Shown in pieces: positions 8,370-16,685 of a stretch of 64,000 bases of DNA (its first letter is position 1; each line of letters opens with the position of its first letter). The notes under the pieces are model-generated. The model was not told where the DNA came from. It saw only the letters and a list, made by a program, of their open reading frames with translations, and made no database searches. Source of the DNA: Benzoatithermus flavus (lineage in GTDB: Bacteria > Pseudomonadota > Alphaproteobacteria > Geminicoccales > Geminicoccaceae); NCBI RefSeq assembly GCF_037908215.1, contig NZ_JBBLZC010000016.1, forward strand, positions 41,401-105,400, in the 5' to 3' direction. Both the position numbers and the translations under genes were made by a program.

Positions 8370-8858
8370 GTCGTGCTGCCGGCCGTTCGCGAACGCCAAG
8401 GACGGCCGGCGAGCCTTCCGCGCGCTCGACCCCGGTGAAGGTCGCACCATCGAGGTCGGCCACGGGAGCGATCCTCGAGAGGATCGCCGCGACCTGCGCG
8501 GGCGGGGCGTTCTTGAGGACGAGGCAGCGTACCGATTCCGGCAGCCAGAGCCACAGGGCCGGTACCACGGCCAGGGGGGCGACGCCACCCAGAAACAGAA
8601 CCGAGCGCCAGCCGTAATCGGCCACGAGCTGGCCCGCGGCGAGGCCGCCGAAGGCCGAGCCCAGCGTGAAGCCGCAGAACATGACGGTGGTCAGGAACGA
8701 GCGCCGGAGCGACGAAGCCGATGGCCCCGGTGTCGAAGCCGCCGATCGCGACGATCGCGAAGCACAAGAGAAGCGTTCGGATCTGGAGCGGCGACAGCCT
8801 GCGGCCGGTATGCTCGGTGATGAAGTCGAGGACGTCGACGGTGCGGCTCTGTCACCAT
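8370..8858 (-). pseudogene. Broken aromatic-acid MFS transporter (AAHS type)
   Basis: Read on the minus strand, one frame gives the transporter start (LCFAIVAIGGFDTGAIGFVA, first membrane segment), then the sequence jumps, in another frame, to MFCGFTLGSAFGG, GWRSVLFLGG and LPESVRCLV. Compared with the intact pcaK-like protein at 29823-31187, about 100 codons between segments 1 and 4 are missing and the C-terminal half is lost. At least two frame changes are needed. It probably was a benzoate or muconate permease of the ben-cat cluster (benK-like); that is an inference from position. Confidence 0.75.
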
Positions 8859-8883
8859 GCTGGCTCTCCCTGCCTTGCCCGGG

Positions 8884-8925
8884 GCGCAGGAAGGCGCCGG
8901 GCCGCCCGGGCCCGTCCTCCTGCGC
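8884..8925. terminator. Hairpin downstream of catC
   Basis: Arms GCGCAGGA (8884-8891) and TCCTGCGC (8918-8925) pair perfectly, and the 26-base GC-rich loop can pair further. It lies about 80 bases after the catC stop on the minus strand, where the ben-cat operon should end. No T-run follows, so it may be an RNA-stabilising structure instead. Confidence 0.4.
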
Positions 8926-9002
8926 GGCTCATGCGAAGGTGACGTTTCGATCCCGCTGCTTGTCCCGGCGCAGGCGTGCTGCACCGGGGCGGCTCTTCGG
9001 CC

Positions 9003-9281
9003 TCAGTCGATGGCGGAGGGATGGCGGGCTAGCGGGGTGACGCGCATCTCCATGAACGGGAACAGCGGCAGCCCCGAGAGGATGGCGTGGAGCTCGTCGT
9101 GGCTCTCCACGTCGAAGATGCTGATGTTGGCGTAGCGGCCGGCCACCCGCCAGAGATGGCGCCACTTGCCCTGGTGCTGCAGCTCCTGCGCCCTGGCCTT
9201 CTCCTCGGCCTTCAGGCGCTCGAACACTTGCGGATCCACGTCGTGCGGCACGCGCACGTCCATCTCGACACAATAGAGCAT
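9003..9281 (-). CDS. catC: Muconolactone delta-isomerase CatC
   Basis: A 92-residue protein of the small muconolactone isomerase family, which forms a decamer in known examples. It converts muconolactone to 3-oxoadipate enol-lactone. The N-terminal MLYCVEMDV, the central WRHLWRVAGRYANISIFDV and the C-terminal PLFPFMEMRVTPLARHPS are characteristic and full length. It follows catB by 7 bases and is the last gene of benABCD-catABC. Its product must go to an enol-lactonase; no catD is here, and the only such gene in the window is pcaD (32307). Confidence 0.95.
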   Translation of the reverse strand: MLYCVEMDVRVPHDVDPQVFERLKAEEKARAQELQHQGKWRHLWRVAGRYANISIFDVESHDELHAILSGLPLFPFMEMRVTPLARHPSAID

Positions 9282-9288
9282 GGCATCC

Positions 9289-10458
9289 TCACGCGCGCGC
9301 GTAGCGGCGCAGCTTGTCCCGGTCGAGCTCGACGCCGATCCCGGGTCCTTGGGGCAGATGCACGTGAAAGTTCTCGAAGCGCAGCGGCGCCACGGCGAGG
9401 TCGTCGGTCAGGATCTGCGGCCCGAAATGCTCGCAGCCCCAGCCGAGATCGCGCAAGGTAGCGAAGGCCTGGAGATGTGCGGCCGCCCCGATCGAGCTCT
9501 CGAGCAGGCAGCCGCCATAGAGGCCGACGCCGGCCGCCTCGGCCACGGCGGCGACCTTGCGCAGGCCCAGAAGGCCACCGTGCTTCACGAGCTTCAGAGA
9601 GACGACGTCGGCCGCTGCGGCCTGCGCTACGGCCAGCATGTCGTGGGGTGTGAACACGCACTCGTCCGCCATCAGCGGCACGGTCGAGCGCCCCCGCACC
9701 CGTGCCATCCCGGCCACGTTCCAGGCCGGGAGCGGCTGCTCGACCAGGATCACGCCGAGCTCGGCGAGCACCGGCAGACAGCGCACCGCCATCGTCTCGT
9801 CCCAGGCCTGGTTCGCGTCCACGATCAGCGTCGCCCGGCCCGCCAGCGCCGCGGTGAGGCGGCGCAGGCGGGCGAGGTCCTTCTCGGGCGCTTGCGCACC
9901 GACCTTGATCTTGAACCGGTCGTGGAGCCGGGCGGCGAGCTTCCCTTCCGCCTCCTCGATCTCCTGCGAAGGATCGCCCGAGGCCAGGGTCCAGAACACA
10001 GGGACCCGGTCGCGGACGATCCCGCCCATGAGGAGTGCCGCCGGCACGCCGAGCGCGTGGCCGACGGCATCGAGAAGCGCCGTCTCCAGCGCCGCCTTGG
10101 CGGCGCTGTTGCGCTTGGCGGCCGCATCCATCCTGGCGCCTGCGACCTCGAGGCAGTCGGCCCGCAACCCCAGGAGGGCCGGTGCGAGATAGGCGTCGAT
10201 GTTGGCCTTGATGGCCTCCACGCTCTCCTCGCTCCAGCGGGGGCCGCCTAGCGTCGCCGCCTCGCCGACACCTACCACACCATTCGCGAGCCGGACCTCG
10301 AGGACGACGTAGCTCTGCGCCGTCACGGAGAGGGAGGAGAGCTTGTGCCGGCGCACCGTCGGCACGTCGACGATGGTGCTGCGGATCGAGGCGACCGCGA
10401 GGTCGCGCCCGAGGTCGGCCGGAACGGTGATGGGACTGTGGTCCATGCTGGCCTTCAT
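9289..10458 (-). CDS. catB: Muconate cycloisomerase CatB
   Basis: A 389-residue enolase-superfamily enzyme that lactonises cis,cis-muconate to muconolactone. The catalytic layout is visible in order: KIKVG (Lys-x-Lys), DANQAW, VEQPLP, MADE and the far-side lysine in SLKLVKHGG. The first ATG at 10458 is used; an ATG four codons later (10446) has a better spaced AAGG and may be the real start. It lies 21 bases after catA and 7 before catC. Chloromuconate cycloisomerases look alike, but the ben-cat setting favours muconate. Confidence 0.93.
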   Translation of the reverse strand: MKASMDHSPITVPADLGRDLAVASIRSTIVDVPTVRRHKLSSLSVTAQSYVVLEVRLANGVVGVGEAATLGGPRWSEESVEAIKANIDAYLAPALLGLRADCLEVAGARMDAAAKRNSAAKAALETALLDAVGHALGVPAALLMGGIVRDRVPVFWTLASGDPSQEIEEAEGKLAARLHDRFKIKVGAQAPEKDLARLRRLTAALAGRATLIVDANQAWDETMAVRCLPVLAELGVILVEQPLPAWNVAGMARVRGRSTVPLMADECVFTPHDMLAVAQAAAADVVSLKLVKHGGLLGLRKVAAVAEAAGVGLYGGCLLESSIGAAAHLQAFATLRDLGWGCEHFGPQILTDDLAVAPLRFENFHVHLPQGPGIGVELDRDKLRRYARA

Positions 10459-10479
10459 GTGCTGGATGGGAACGGGCCG

Positions 10480-11409
10480 TCAGGCCGCCTCGGCGTGCGC
10501 ACGGTGCACCACCGTGTCGGGCGCACCCTCGACGGCCCGGTTCAGGACGAAGTCGAAGGTGATCTCGACGAACGGCGCATCGACGCCGCGCGCCCGTATC
10601 GCCGCCGGGTCCGTGCTGCGGCGCACGGGCGGCACCAGCCCGTCCCGGGTGGCAAAGGCGAAATCGTCGTGCAGGTACTCGTCACCCTCGATGTTGATCT
10701 GGGTGGTGAGCTGCCGGTAGCCCGGGGCCGAGACGAAGAAATGGATGTGCGCGGGCCGGTTGCCGTGGCGCCCGAGCTGGTCGAGGAGCTGCTGCGTGGC
10801 GCCGTTCGGCGGGCAGGCATAGCCCGAGGGCAGAATCGAGCGGAAGCGGTAGCGGCCTTCCGCATCGGTCTCGATGCGCCGGCGCAGGTTGTACTTGGGC
10901 TGCGACGGGTCGAAGAACGAGTAGCCGCCCTTGGTGTTGGCGTGCCAGACGTCGACGATGGCGCCGGTCACGGGCCGGCCCTCGGTGTCGCGGACCTGCC
11001 CTTCCATGAACAGGATCTCGCCTTCTTCGCTGCCGTCGTCGAGCCGTGCCTCACCCTTCGAGAGCGGGGCGCCGGCAATGTAGAGCGGGCCCTCGATGGT
11101 GCGCGGCGTACCGCCTTCGAGCCCGGCCTTCTTCTCGGCCTCGTCGAGCCGCAGGTCCAGGAAGTGCTCGATGCCGAGCCCCGGCACCAGGAGGCCGACC
11201 TCGTTGGCTTGGCCGAGCCGGGTGAGATAACTCATTGCCGACCAGAACTCGTCGGGCTGGACGTCGAAGTCCTCGATCGTCCGGAACAGGTCGGAGACGA
11301 CGCGGTGCACGATCCGTTTCAGGCGCGCGTCGCCCTTGTCGTTGTCGAGACCGCTGACCCTGGTCAGCAGCTCCTGGACATGCGAGGTGTTCAACAGAGT
11401 CTCGTCCAT
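10480..11409 (-). CDS. catA: Catechol 1,2-dioxygenase CatA
   Basis: A 309-residue intradiol dioxygenase with an N-terminal helical dimerisation domain (about 1-100) and a beta-sandwich catalytic domain. It opens catechol to cis,cis-muconate using non-haem Fe(III). The expected ligands are Y163 (GGYSFFD), Y197 (SGYACP), H221 and H223 (RPAHIHFF). The ATG at 11409 matches the family N-terminus; a longer frame to 11505 overlaps the end of benD and is not preferred. It is 79 bases downstream of benD and 21 upstream of catB. Confidence 0.95.
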   Translation of the reverse strand: MDETLLNTSHVQELLTRVSGLDNDKGDARLKRIVHRVVSDLFRTIEDFDVQPDEFWSAMSYLTRLGQANEVGLLVPGLGIEHFLDLRLDEAEKKAGLEGGTPRTIEGPLYIAGAPLSKGEARLDDGSEEGEILFMEGQVRDTEGRPVTGAIVDVWHANTKGGYSFFDPSQPKYNLRRRIETDAEGRYRFRSILPSGYACPPNGATQQLLDQLGRHGNRPAHIHFFVSAPGYRQLTTQINIEGDEYLHDDFAFATRDGLVPPVRRSTDPAAIRARGVDAPFVEITFDFVLNRAVEGAPDTVVHRAHAEAA

Positions 11410-11488
11410 CGTCTTGCCTCTCCGTGGCTGCCCCCTTCTCTTGGCGGGCAGTATGGATGTTCGCCGGGTACGGCCCGGCCGCCGTCGA

Positions 11489-12277
11489 TCAGCCGAGGTC
11501 GCCACCGGCCACGGGCAAGGTGACGCCCGTGATGTAGGAGGCCTCGTCGGAAGCCAGGAACAGGATCGCTGCCGCCTGCTCGTCGGTGGTGCCGTAGCGC
11601 TTCATCAGGCTCGAGGAGACCGTCTGCTCCACGACCTCGCGCATCCAGCCCTCCTCCTCGGGCGAGCGTGGCGTCGCGTTGCGCGGTATGCGCCGCGGCG
11701 GCGTCTCGGTGCCGCCCGGAGCCACGCCACACACGCGGATGTTGTCCTTCGCGTGCTCGAAGGCGAGGCAGGCGGTGATCGCGTTCACCCCGCCCTTCGC
11801 CGCGGCGTAGGGCACGCGGTTGATGCCGCGGGTCGCCACCGAGGAGACGTTGACGATGACGCCGCCGCCTCCCGCGAGCATAGCCGGCAGCACGGCGCGG
11901 CAGCACCAGAGTGTGGGGAACAGCGAGCGCCGCACCTCGGCCTCGATCTGCGCTTCTTCGTAGCGCGCGTAAGGCTTGGCCCAGATCGTGCCGCCGACAT
12001 TGTTGACCAGGACGTCGATCCGGCCGAACCGGCGCAGCGCCTGCGCAACCGCATCGGCAGCGCCGGTGAAGGCCTCGAGGTCGGCGGTGACCGCGAGCGC
12101 CTCGCCGCCGCCCGCCCCGATCTCGCCCTGCACCTCCAGGACCAGCTCCGAGCGGTCGACCAGGACCACCTTGCCGCCTTCGCGCGCCAGCCGCAGCGCC
12201 ACCGCCCGGCCGATCCCCTGCGCCGCCCCGGTCACGAGCGCGACCTTGCCGGCGAAGCGTCCCTCGTAGGTTCTCAT
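11489..12277 (-). CDS. benD: Dihydroxycyclohexadiene carboxylate dehydrogenase BenD
   Basis: A 262-residue short-chain dehydrogenase that oxidises the benzoate cis-diol to catechol with release of CO2. It shows the TGAAQGIG cofactor loop, NNVGG, and the catalytic serine, tyrosine and lysine in NVSS and YAAAK. The ATG at 12277 begins MRTYEGRF, the family N-terminus; longer frames extend into benC. It starts 7 bases after benC and precedes catA, as in classical ben clusters. Confidence 0.94.
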   Translation of the reverse strand: MRTYEGRFAGKVALVTGAAQGIGRAVALRLAREGGKVVLVDRSELVLEVQGEIGAGGGEALAVTADLEAFTGAADAVAQALRRFGRIDVLVNNVGGTIWAKPYARYEEAQIEAEVRRSLFPTLWCCRAVLPAMLAGGGGVIVNVSSVATRGINRVPYAAAKGGVNAITACLAFEHAKDNIRVCGVAPGGTETPPRRIPRNATPRSPEEEGWMREVVEQTVSSSLMKRYGTTDEQAAAILFLASDEASYITGVTLPVAGGDLG

Positions 12278-12284
12278 CGCCGCC

Positions 12285-13325
12285 TCACGCCGCCGGCCGG
12301 TGACTCTCGCCGATGGCGGTGACGGCACCGCTCGGCGAGAACTTCTCGTAGTAGAAGTTGGCGGGCGAAACACCCTGCTGACCCAGCCAGACGCGGACCG
12401 CGTCCACCATCGCGGGCGGGCCGCACAGGTAGACGTCGACCTCGCCGCCGTTGAGTCGCTCGGGCTCGGTGTGGGCCATGACGTAGCCCTTGCGCGGGTG
12501 CGCGCTGCCCTCGGCCGCGACGCAGGTCGCGAAGGTGAAGCCGGGGATCCGGGCGGCGCAGTCCTCGAGCCGGTCGACACCGACCAAGTCCTCGTCGTTG
12601 GTGACACCGTAGACGAGATGGATCGGATGCGCGCTGCCGGTCTCGGCGATCTTCCCCAGCATCGAGAGGAAGGGTGCGAGGCCGGTGCCGCCCGCGAGAA
12701 ACAGGAGCGGGCGCCGGATGTCGCGCAGATAGAAGCTGCCGGCGGGACCGACGAAGCTCATCGGCATGCCGGGCTCGGCCCGCTCGCGCAGGAAGGAGCT
12801 CATCAGCCCGGGCGGGATGTCGCGGACCAGGAAGGACAGCGTCTCGGCCCCGGGCGGCGAGCTGAAGGAGTAGGAGCGTCGCTGATCCGTGCCGGGAACC
12901 TGCACGTTCACGTACTGGCCGGGCAAGAAGGTCACCGCTCCGGCACCCTCGAGCGAGAAGGCGATCGTGGTGGCGGAGAGCCGCTCCACCGACTTGAGCC
13001 GTGCCTCGAAGCTCTGACCCCGGGTCTTGCAGACCTCGGAGGAGGCCGCGACGCTGATCACGAGGTCGGTCTGTGGGCGCATCTGGCAGGCGAGCGCCAG
13101 GCCCTCGGCCGCCTCCTCCTCGCTCAGCGCATCCTCGATATACTCGCCCGGGTCATAGGTGCCGGACTCGACCCGACACTTGCAGGTGCCGCACGCTCCG
13201 TCGCGGCAGTCGAGCGGGATGTTGATCCCGACCCGGTAGGAGGCGTCGGCGACCGTCTCGCCGGTGCGGCACTCGATGAAGCGGGTGACGCCGTCCTCGA
13301 AGTTGAGCGCAACGGTATGGCCCAT
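12285..13325 (-). CDS. benC: Benzoate 1,2-dioxygenase reductase BenC
   Basis: A 346-residue electron-transfer component: an N-terminal plant-type [2Fe-2S] ferredoxin (C40, C45, C48, C80), then an FAD-binding barrel (RRSYSFSS near 160) and an NAD-binding domain (LFLAGGTGLAPF; YLCGPPAMVD near the C-terminus). It passes electrons from NADH to the BenAB oxygenase. It is full length and lies 25 bases after benB. Toluate reductase XylZ is the nearest alternative. Confidence 0.95.
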   Translation of the reverse strand: MGHTVALNFEDGVTRFIECRTGETVADASYRVGINIPLDCRDGACGTCKCRVESGTYDPGEYIEDALSEEEAAEGLALACQMRPQTDLVISVAASSEVCKTRGQSFEARLKSVERLSATTIAFSLEGAGAVTFLPGQYVNVQVPGTDQRRSYSFSSPPGAETLSFLVRDIPPGLMSSFLRERAEPGMPMSFVGPAGSFYLRDIRRPLLFLAGGTGLAPFLSMLGKIAETGSAHPIHLVYGVTNDEDLVGVDRLEDCAARIPGFTFATCVAAEGSAHPRKGYVMAHTEPERLNGGEVDVYLCGPPAMVDAVRVWLGQQGVSPANFYYEKFSPSGAVTAIGESHRPAA

Positions 13326-13350
13326 CTTTCTTTCCTTCCTCTTGCGCCCG

Positions 13351-13884
13351 TCAGATGTGGTAGATGTCGACGACGTGGTGGATGTAGTCGTTCTTGAGCA
13401 CTACCTTCTTGCGCTTGATCAGCGGTGTCGGCCCGGTGGTGTCGAGCGTGTAGCAGGAGGTGCCGTAATAGATGTCGGTCGTCTTGTAGCGGTAGCTGAA
13501 GGTCACCCAGTTGAAGCGCAAGCTGCAGACGCCCTCGCTCTGCTCCAGGATCTCGACATTGCTGATGTTGTGCGAGGTCCTGGGCTCCGGCAGGCTGGTG
13601 GCGCTGGAGCGCTCGGTGCGGATGCGGAACACCCGGTCCTCGAGCCCGCCTTTGTGGCCGTACCAGATCAGCGAGATCTCGCTCTGCGGGTCTTGGGTGA
13701 GCCGGTCGTCGTCGTCCCAGGCGGGCATCCAGAACTCGGCGTCGGGCGCGTAGCAGGCGAGCCAGCCGTCCCAGTCCTTGTCGTCGAGGCAGCGGGCCTC
13801 GCGGTAGAGGAACTGCCGGACGTCCTCGATCGAGAGCATGGCTCCGGCCGCCGGGTTCTGGACCGTCGTGCGCATCGTGGTCAT
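13351..13884 (-). CDS. benB: Benzoate 1,2-dioxygenase small subunit BenB
   Basis: A 177-residue beta subunit of the ring-hydroxylating dioxygenase family (NTF2-like cone fold). It has a structural role in the alpha3-beta3 enzyme and binds no metal. The stretch FLYREARCLDDKDWDGWLA near residue 25 and SYRYKTTDIYYGTSCY near the end are typical. It lies 15 bases after benA and 25 before benC. Length is normal for BenB/XylY. Confidence 0.94.
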   Translation of the reverse strand: MTTMRTTVQNPAAGAMLSIEDVRQFLYREARCLDDKDWDGWLACYAPDAEFWMPAWDDDDRLTQDPQSEISLIWYGHKGGLEDRVFRIRTERSSATSLPEPRTSHNISNVEILEQSEGVCSLRFNWVTFSYRYKTTDIYYGTSCYTLDTTGPTPLIKRKKVVLKNDYIHHVVDIYHI

Positions 13885-13899
13885 GGTCTTTGCTCCCCC

Positions 13900-15252
13900 T
13901 CAGGCCGTCCTGCTCTTGCCTTCGGCGACCAGCGCCCGCCGCATGGTTTCGTGCCAGTGGCGGTGCTGGAGGACGAACAGGCCCTCGTCCTCGGTCTTGA
14001 CCCCGCTCATGAGCGCGTTCAGACCGATCGCCTTCGCCGCCTCGTCGGGGCCGTGGATCCAGTGCTTGGCGCCACGGGACAGGTCGTTCCAGCGCGCTGC
14101 CCGCGCGTGGTAGGAGAACTGGCAGGCCCGGAATTCCTCGAGATCATCCGGGGTTGCCATGCCGGAAGCGTTGAAGAAATCCTCGTACTGGCGGATGCGG
14201 TGTGCGCGCGCCTCGGGCGATTCGCCCTTGGGCGCTATGCAGTAGATCGTCACCTCGGTCTTATCGACCGCGATCGGTCGGTAGTGGCGGATCTGCGAGC
14301 CGAACTGGTCCATCAGATAGACGTTGGGGTAGAGGCACAGGTTGCGTGAGCGCTGGACCATCCAGTCGGCCATCGCCTGGCCGTACCGTGCTGCCAGCTC
14401 CTCCCGCCGGTCCCAGTTCGGACGGTCCTCGGGATTGGCCCAGTTGGTCCAGAGCAGGAGATGGCCGTTCTCGAACGAGTAGAACCCGCCGCCCTGCTTG
14501 GCCCAGCCGCCCGCGCTCATGGCGCGGATGTCGTCGCCCTTTTCGGTCTCCTTGCGGCGGCCGGTGGTGGCGGCGTAGTTCCAGTGCACGGCGCTGACGT
14601 GGTAGCCGTCCGCACCGTTCTCGGTCTGGAGCTTCCAGTTGCCATCGTAACAGTAGGTCGACGAGCCGCGCAGCACCTCGAGGCCCTCGGGCGACTGGTC
14701 GACGATCATGTCGATGATCTTGGCGGCCCCGCCGAGATGCTCGCTCAGCGGCAGGACGTCGGAGTTGAGGCTGCCGAACAGGAAGCCACGGTAGGACTCG
14801 AAGCGTGGCACTCGGGTCAGGTCGTGCGAGCCTTCCTTGTTGAAGCAGTCGGGGTAACCGGCCCCGTCGGGATCCTTCACCTTGAGGAGCTTACCCGTGT
14901 TGCTGAAGGTCCAGCCGTGAAAGGGGCAGGTGTAGGTTGCCTTGTTGCCCTTCTTGTGACGGCACAGCATGGCGCCGCGATGGCTGCAGGCGTTGATGAA
15001 AGCGTTCAGCCCATCGTTCCGATCGCGCGCGATGACGATCGGCTGCCGCCCCATCCAGGTCGTGAAGTAGTCGTTCTTGTTCGGGATCTGGCTCTCGTGG
15101 GCGAGATAGATCCAGTTGCCCTCGAAGATATGCTTCATTTCGAGCTCGAACAGCTCGGGATCGGTGAAGATGTCCCGGGCGACACGGTAGACGCCGCGCT
15201 CGTCGTCCTCCTCGAAGGACGCTTCTATCCGTGATCCGATGTCGTCGAGCAT
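13900..15252 (-). CDS. benA: Benzoate 1,2-dioxygenase large subunit BenA
   Basis: A 450-residue oxygenase alpha subunit. The Rieske centre is C89-x-H91 and C109-x2-H112 (CSHRG, CPFHGW), and the mononuclear iron site is D215, H218 and H223 (ADGYHVSAVHW). It adds O2 to benzoate to give the cis-diol acid. The ATG at 15252 is chosen because residues from MLDDIG onward match the family, whereas the longer frame to 15447 is arginine- and proline-rich and unlike it. It is the first gene of the ben-cat operon, divergent from the LysR gene. Confidence 0.95.
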   Translation of the reverse strand: MLDDIGSRIEASFEEDDERGVYRVARDIFTDPELFELEMKHIFEGNWIYLAHESQIPNKNDYFTTWMGRQPIVIARDRNDGLNAFINACSHRGAMLCRHKKGNKATYTCPFHGWTFSNTGKLLKVKDPDGAGYPDCFNKEGSHDLTRVPRFESYRGFLFGSLNSDVLPLSEHLGGAAKIIDMIVDQSPEGLEVLRGSSTYCYDGNWKLQTENGADGYHVSAVHWNYAATTGRRKETEKGDDIRAMSAGGWAKQGGGFYSFENGHLLLWTNWANPEDRPNWDRREELAARYGQAMADWMVQRSRNLCLYPNVYLMDQFGSQIRHYRPIAVDKTEVTIYCIAPKGESPEARAHRIRQYEDFFNASGMATPDDLEEFRACQFSYHARAARWNDLSRGAKHWIHGPDEAAKAIGLNALMSGVKTEDEGLFVLQHRHWHETMRRALVAEGKSRTA

Positions 15253-15495
15253 GACTGCCCCCTGAAAAGGTCGTGCCGGTGCGAGCGCTTCCCGCCGCCT
15301 CGGGCGGGTCGGGAACTCGGGAGAGATGAAGGGGATCGGCCCCGCCGGGGCCTCAGAACGAAGGGCTCTGCCCGTTCGCTGTGCAGTAGCCCATTGTCGT
15401 TGCTCTTGGGTTGCCCTTTCAACCCCTAGCCTCCGAACGAGGCGCAATCTGGACTAGGTCGGCACCGCGGTCCAAGACTGTCTCGGTCGATTTTC

Positions 15496-15510
15496 ATACC
15501 GGGAAGGTAT
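15496..15510. promoter_or_regulatory. BenM/CatM-type operator ATAC-N7-GTAT
   Basis: ATAC (15496-15499), seven bases and GTAT (15507-15510) form the exact dyad known for BenM/CatM LysR regulators. It lies 4 bases before the start codon of the LysR gene and about 245 bases before benA, so it probably serves autoregulation and the divergent ben promoter. The remaining intergenic DNA (15253-15495) holds no gene. Confidence 0.65.
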
Positions 15511-15513
15511 CGG

Positions 15514-16416
15514 ATGGATCTGCGCCAGCTGCGTTACTTCGTGACCGTGGCCGGCGAGCGGAATTTCACCCGGGCGGCAGAGAAGCTCCACATCGCGCAG
15601 CCGCCTTTGAGCCGGCAGATCCAGCAGCTCGAGGAGGAGCTGGGCGTACCGCTGTTTGAGCGCCGCAGCCGGCCTTTGCACCTCACCGAAGCCGGCAAGT
15701 TCCTCTACGACCATGCGCTCGATGTGCTCGAGCGGGTCGAGATGATCCGGACCATGATCCGGCGCCTCGACCCGCTCCAAGGCGGCCGGTTCAGCATCGG
15801 CTTCGCCGGCTCTACCCTCTATGGCGCCCTGCCCGACCTCATCCGTCGCTTCCGGGTGGCTTTCCCCGGCGTGGAGGTGGTGCTCTTCGAGCTCTCGACA
15901 CTCCAGCAGATCGCAGCCTTGAAGGACGGCACCATCGACGTCGGCTTCGGACGCCTGCGCCGGCTCGAGGATCCGGCGATTCGCCGCGAGGTCCTGCGCG
16001 AGGAGCCGCTCGTGGTGGCGCTGCCGATGGGCCATGCGCTCCTCGACCGGCTCGCCACGCTCCGGCTCGAGGACCTGGCGCAAGAGCCGCTGATCCTCTA
16101 CCCCAGGGAGCCGCGCCCATCCTATGCCGACCAGGTGCTCGGCATCTACCGAGGGCGTGGTGTCGAACCCGGTCCCTTGCACGAGGTGAGCGGGCTGCAG
16201 ACGGCGCTGGGCCTGGTCGCGGCCGGGGTGGGCTTATGCCTCGTGCCGGCCTGCGTCGAGCAGCTCCGCCGCGACGACGTGCTCTACCGTCGCCTGGACG
16301 AGAAGACCGCGGTCTCGCCGATCATCATGAGCTACCGCAAGCAGGACCGCTCGCGCCACGTCACGGCAATGAAGGAGCTGATCCGCGAGATGTACCGGCA
16401 GAAGGGCCTGAGCTGA
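15514..16416 (+). CDS. LysR-type regulator of ben-cat genes (BenM/CatM/CatR-like)
   Basis: A 300-residue LysR activator: winged helix-turn-helix at about 1-60 (MDLRQLRYFVTVAGE; RAAEKLHIAQPPLSRQI), linker, then an effector-binding domain (about 90-295). In BenM/CatM the effector is cis,cis-muconate with or without benzoate. It reads away from benA across 261 bases that contain the matching operator. Length and N-terminus are normal. Which of the BenM, CatM or CatR names fits cannot be decided from sequence. Confidence 0.88.
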   Translation: MDLRQLRYFVTVAGERNFTRAAEKLHIAQPPLSRQIQQLEEELGVPLFERRSRPLHLTEAGKFLYDHALDVLERVEMIRTMIRRLDPLQGGRFSIGFAGSTLYGALPDLIRRFRVAFPGVEVVLFELSTLQQIAALKDGTIDVGFGRLRRLEDPAIRREVLREEPLVVALPMGHALLDRLATLRLEDLAQEPLILYPREPRPSYADQVLGIYRGRGVEPGPLHEVSGLQTALGLVAAGVGLCLVPACVEQLRRDDVLYRRLDEKTAVSPIIMSYRKQDRSRHVTAMKELIREMYRQKGLS

Positions 16417-16515
16417 GGGGTTCGTGCCGCAAGCTCGGCCGATGCCTCGGGCTCGATCGAACGAATGGTCACCGGCTCCCGGCCGAGTTCGCGGCGAAAG
16501 CGGCGCTTTAGGCGA

Positions 16516-16537
16516 AGCGTCAGCGCGTACTGACGCT
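16516..16537. terminator. Hairpin between convergent LysR and TetR genes
   Basis: AGCGTCAG (16516-16523) and CTGACGCT (16530-16537) pair perfectly around a 6-base loop. It lies in the 269-base space between the stop of the LysR gene and the stop of the converging TetR gene, where a two-way terminator is expected. No clear T-run was seen. Nothing else was recognised in 16417-16685. Confidence 0.45.
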
Positions 16538-16685
16538 GGCAGCAGAGAGACAGGCACCGACACGGGTCATGGAGCTTCTCGCACCCTGGCGCGGTCGCGG
16601 GCAGGGGCAGCGTGCGTCAAGCTCTGTAAAAGACGGGCGGTCACGAGGCTGGCGGCGAGAATCATACGTCTTCGGGGGTAAAGGG

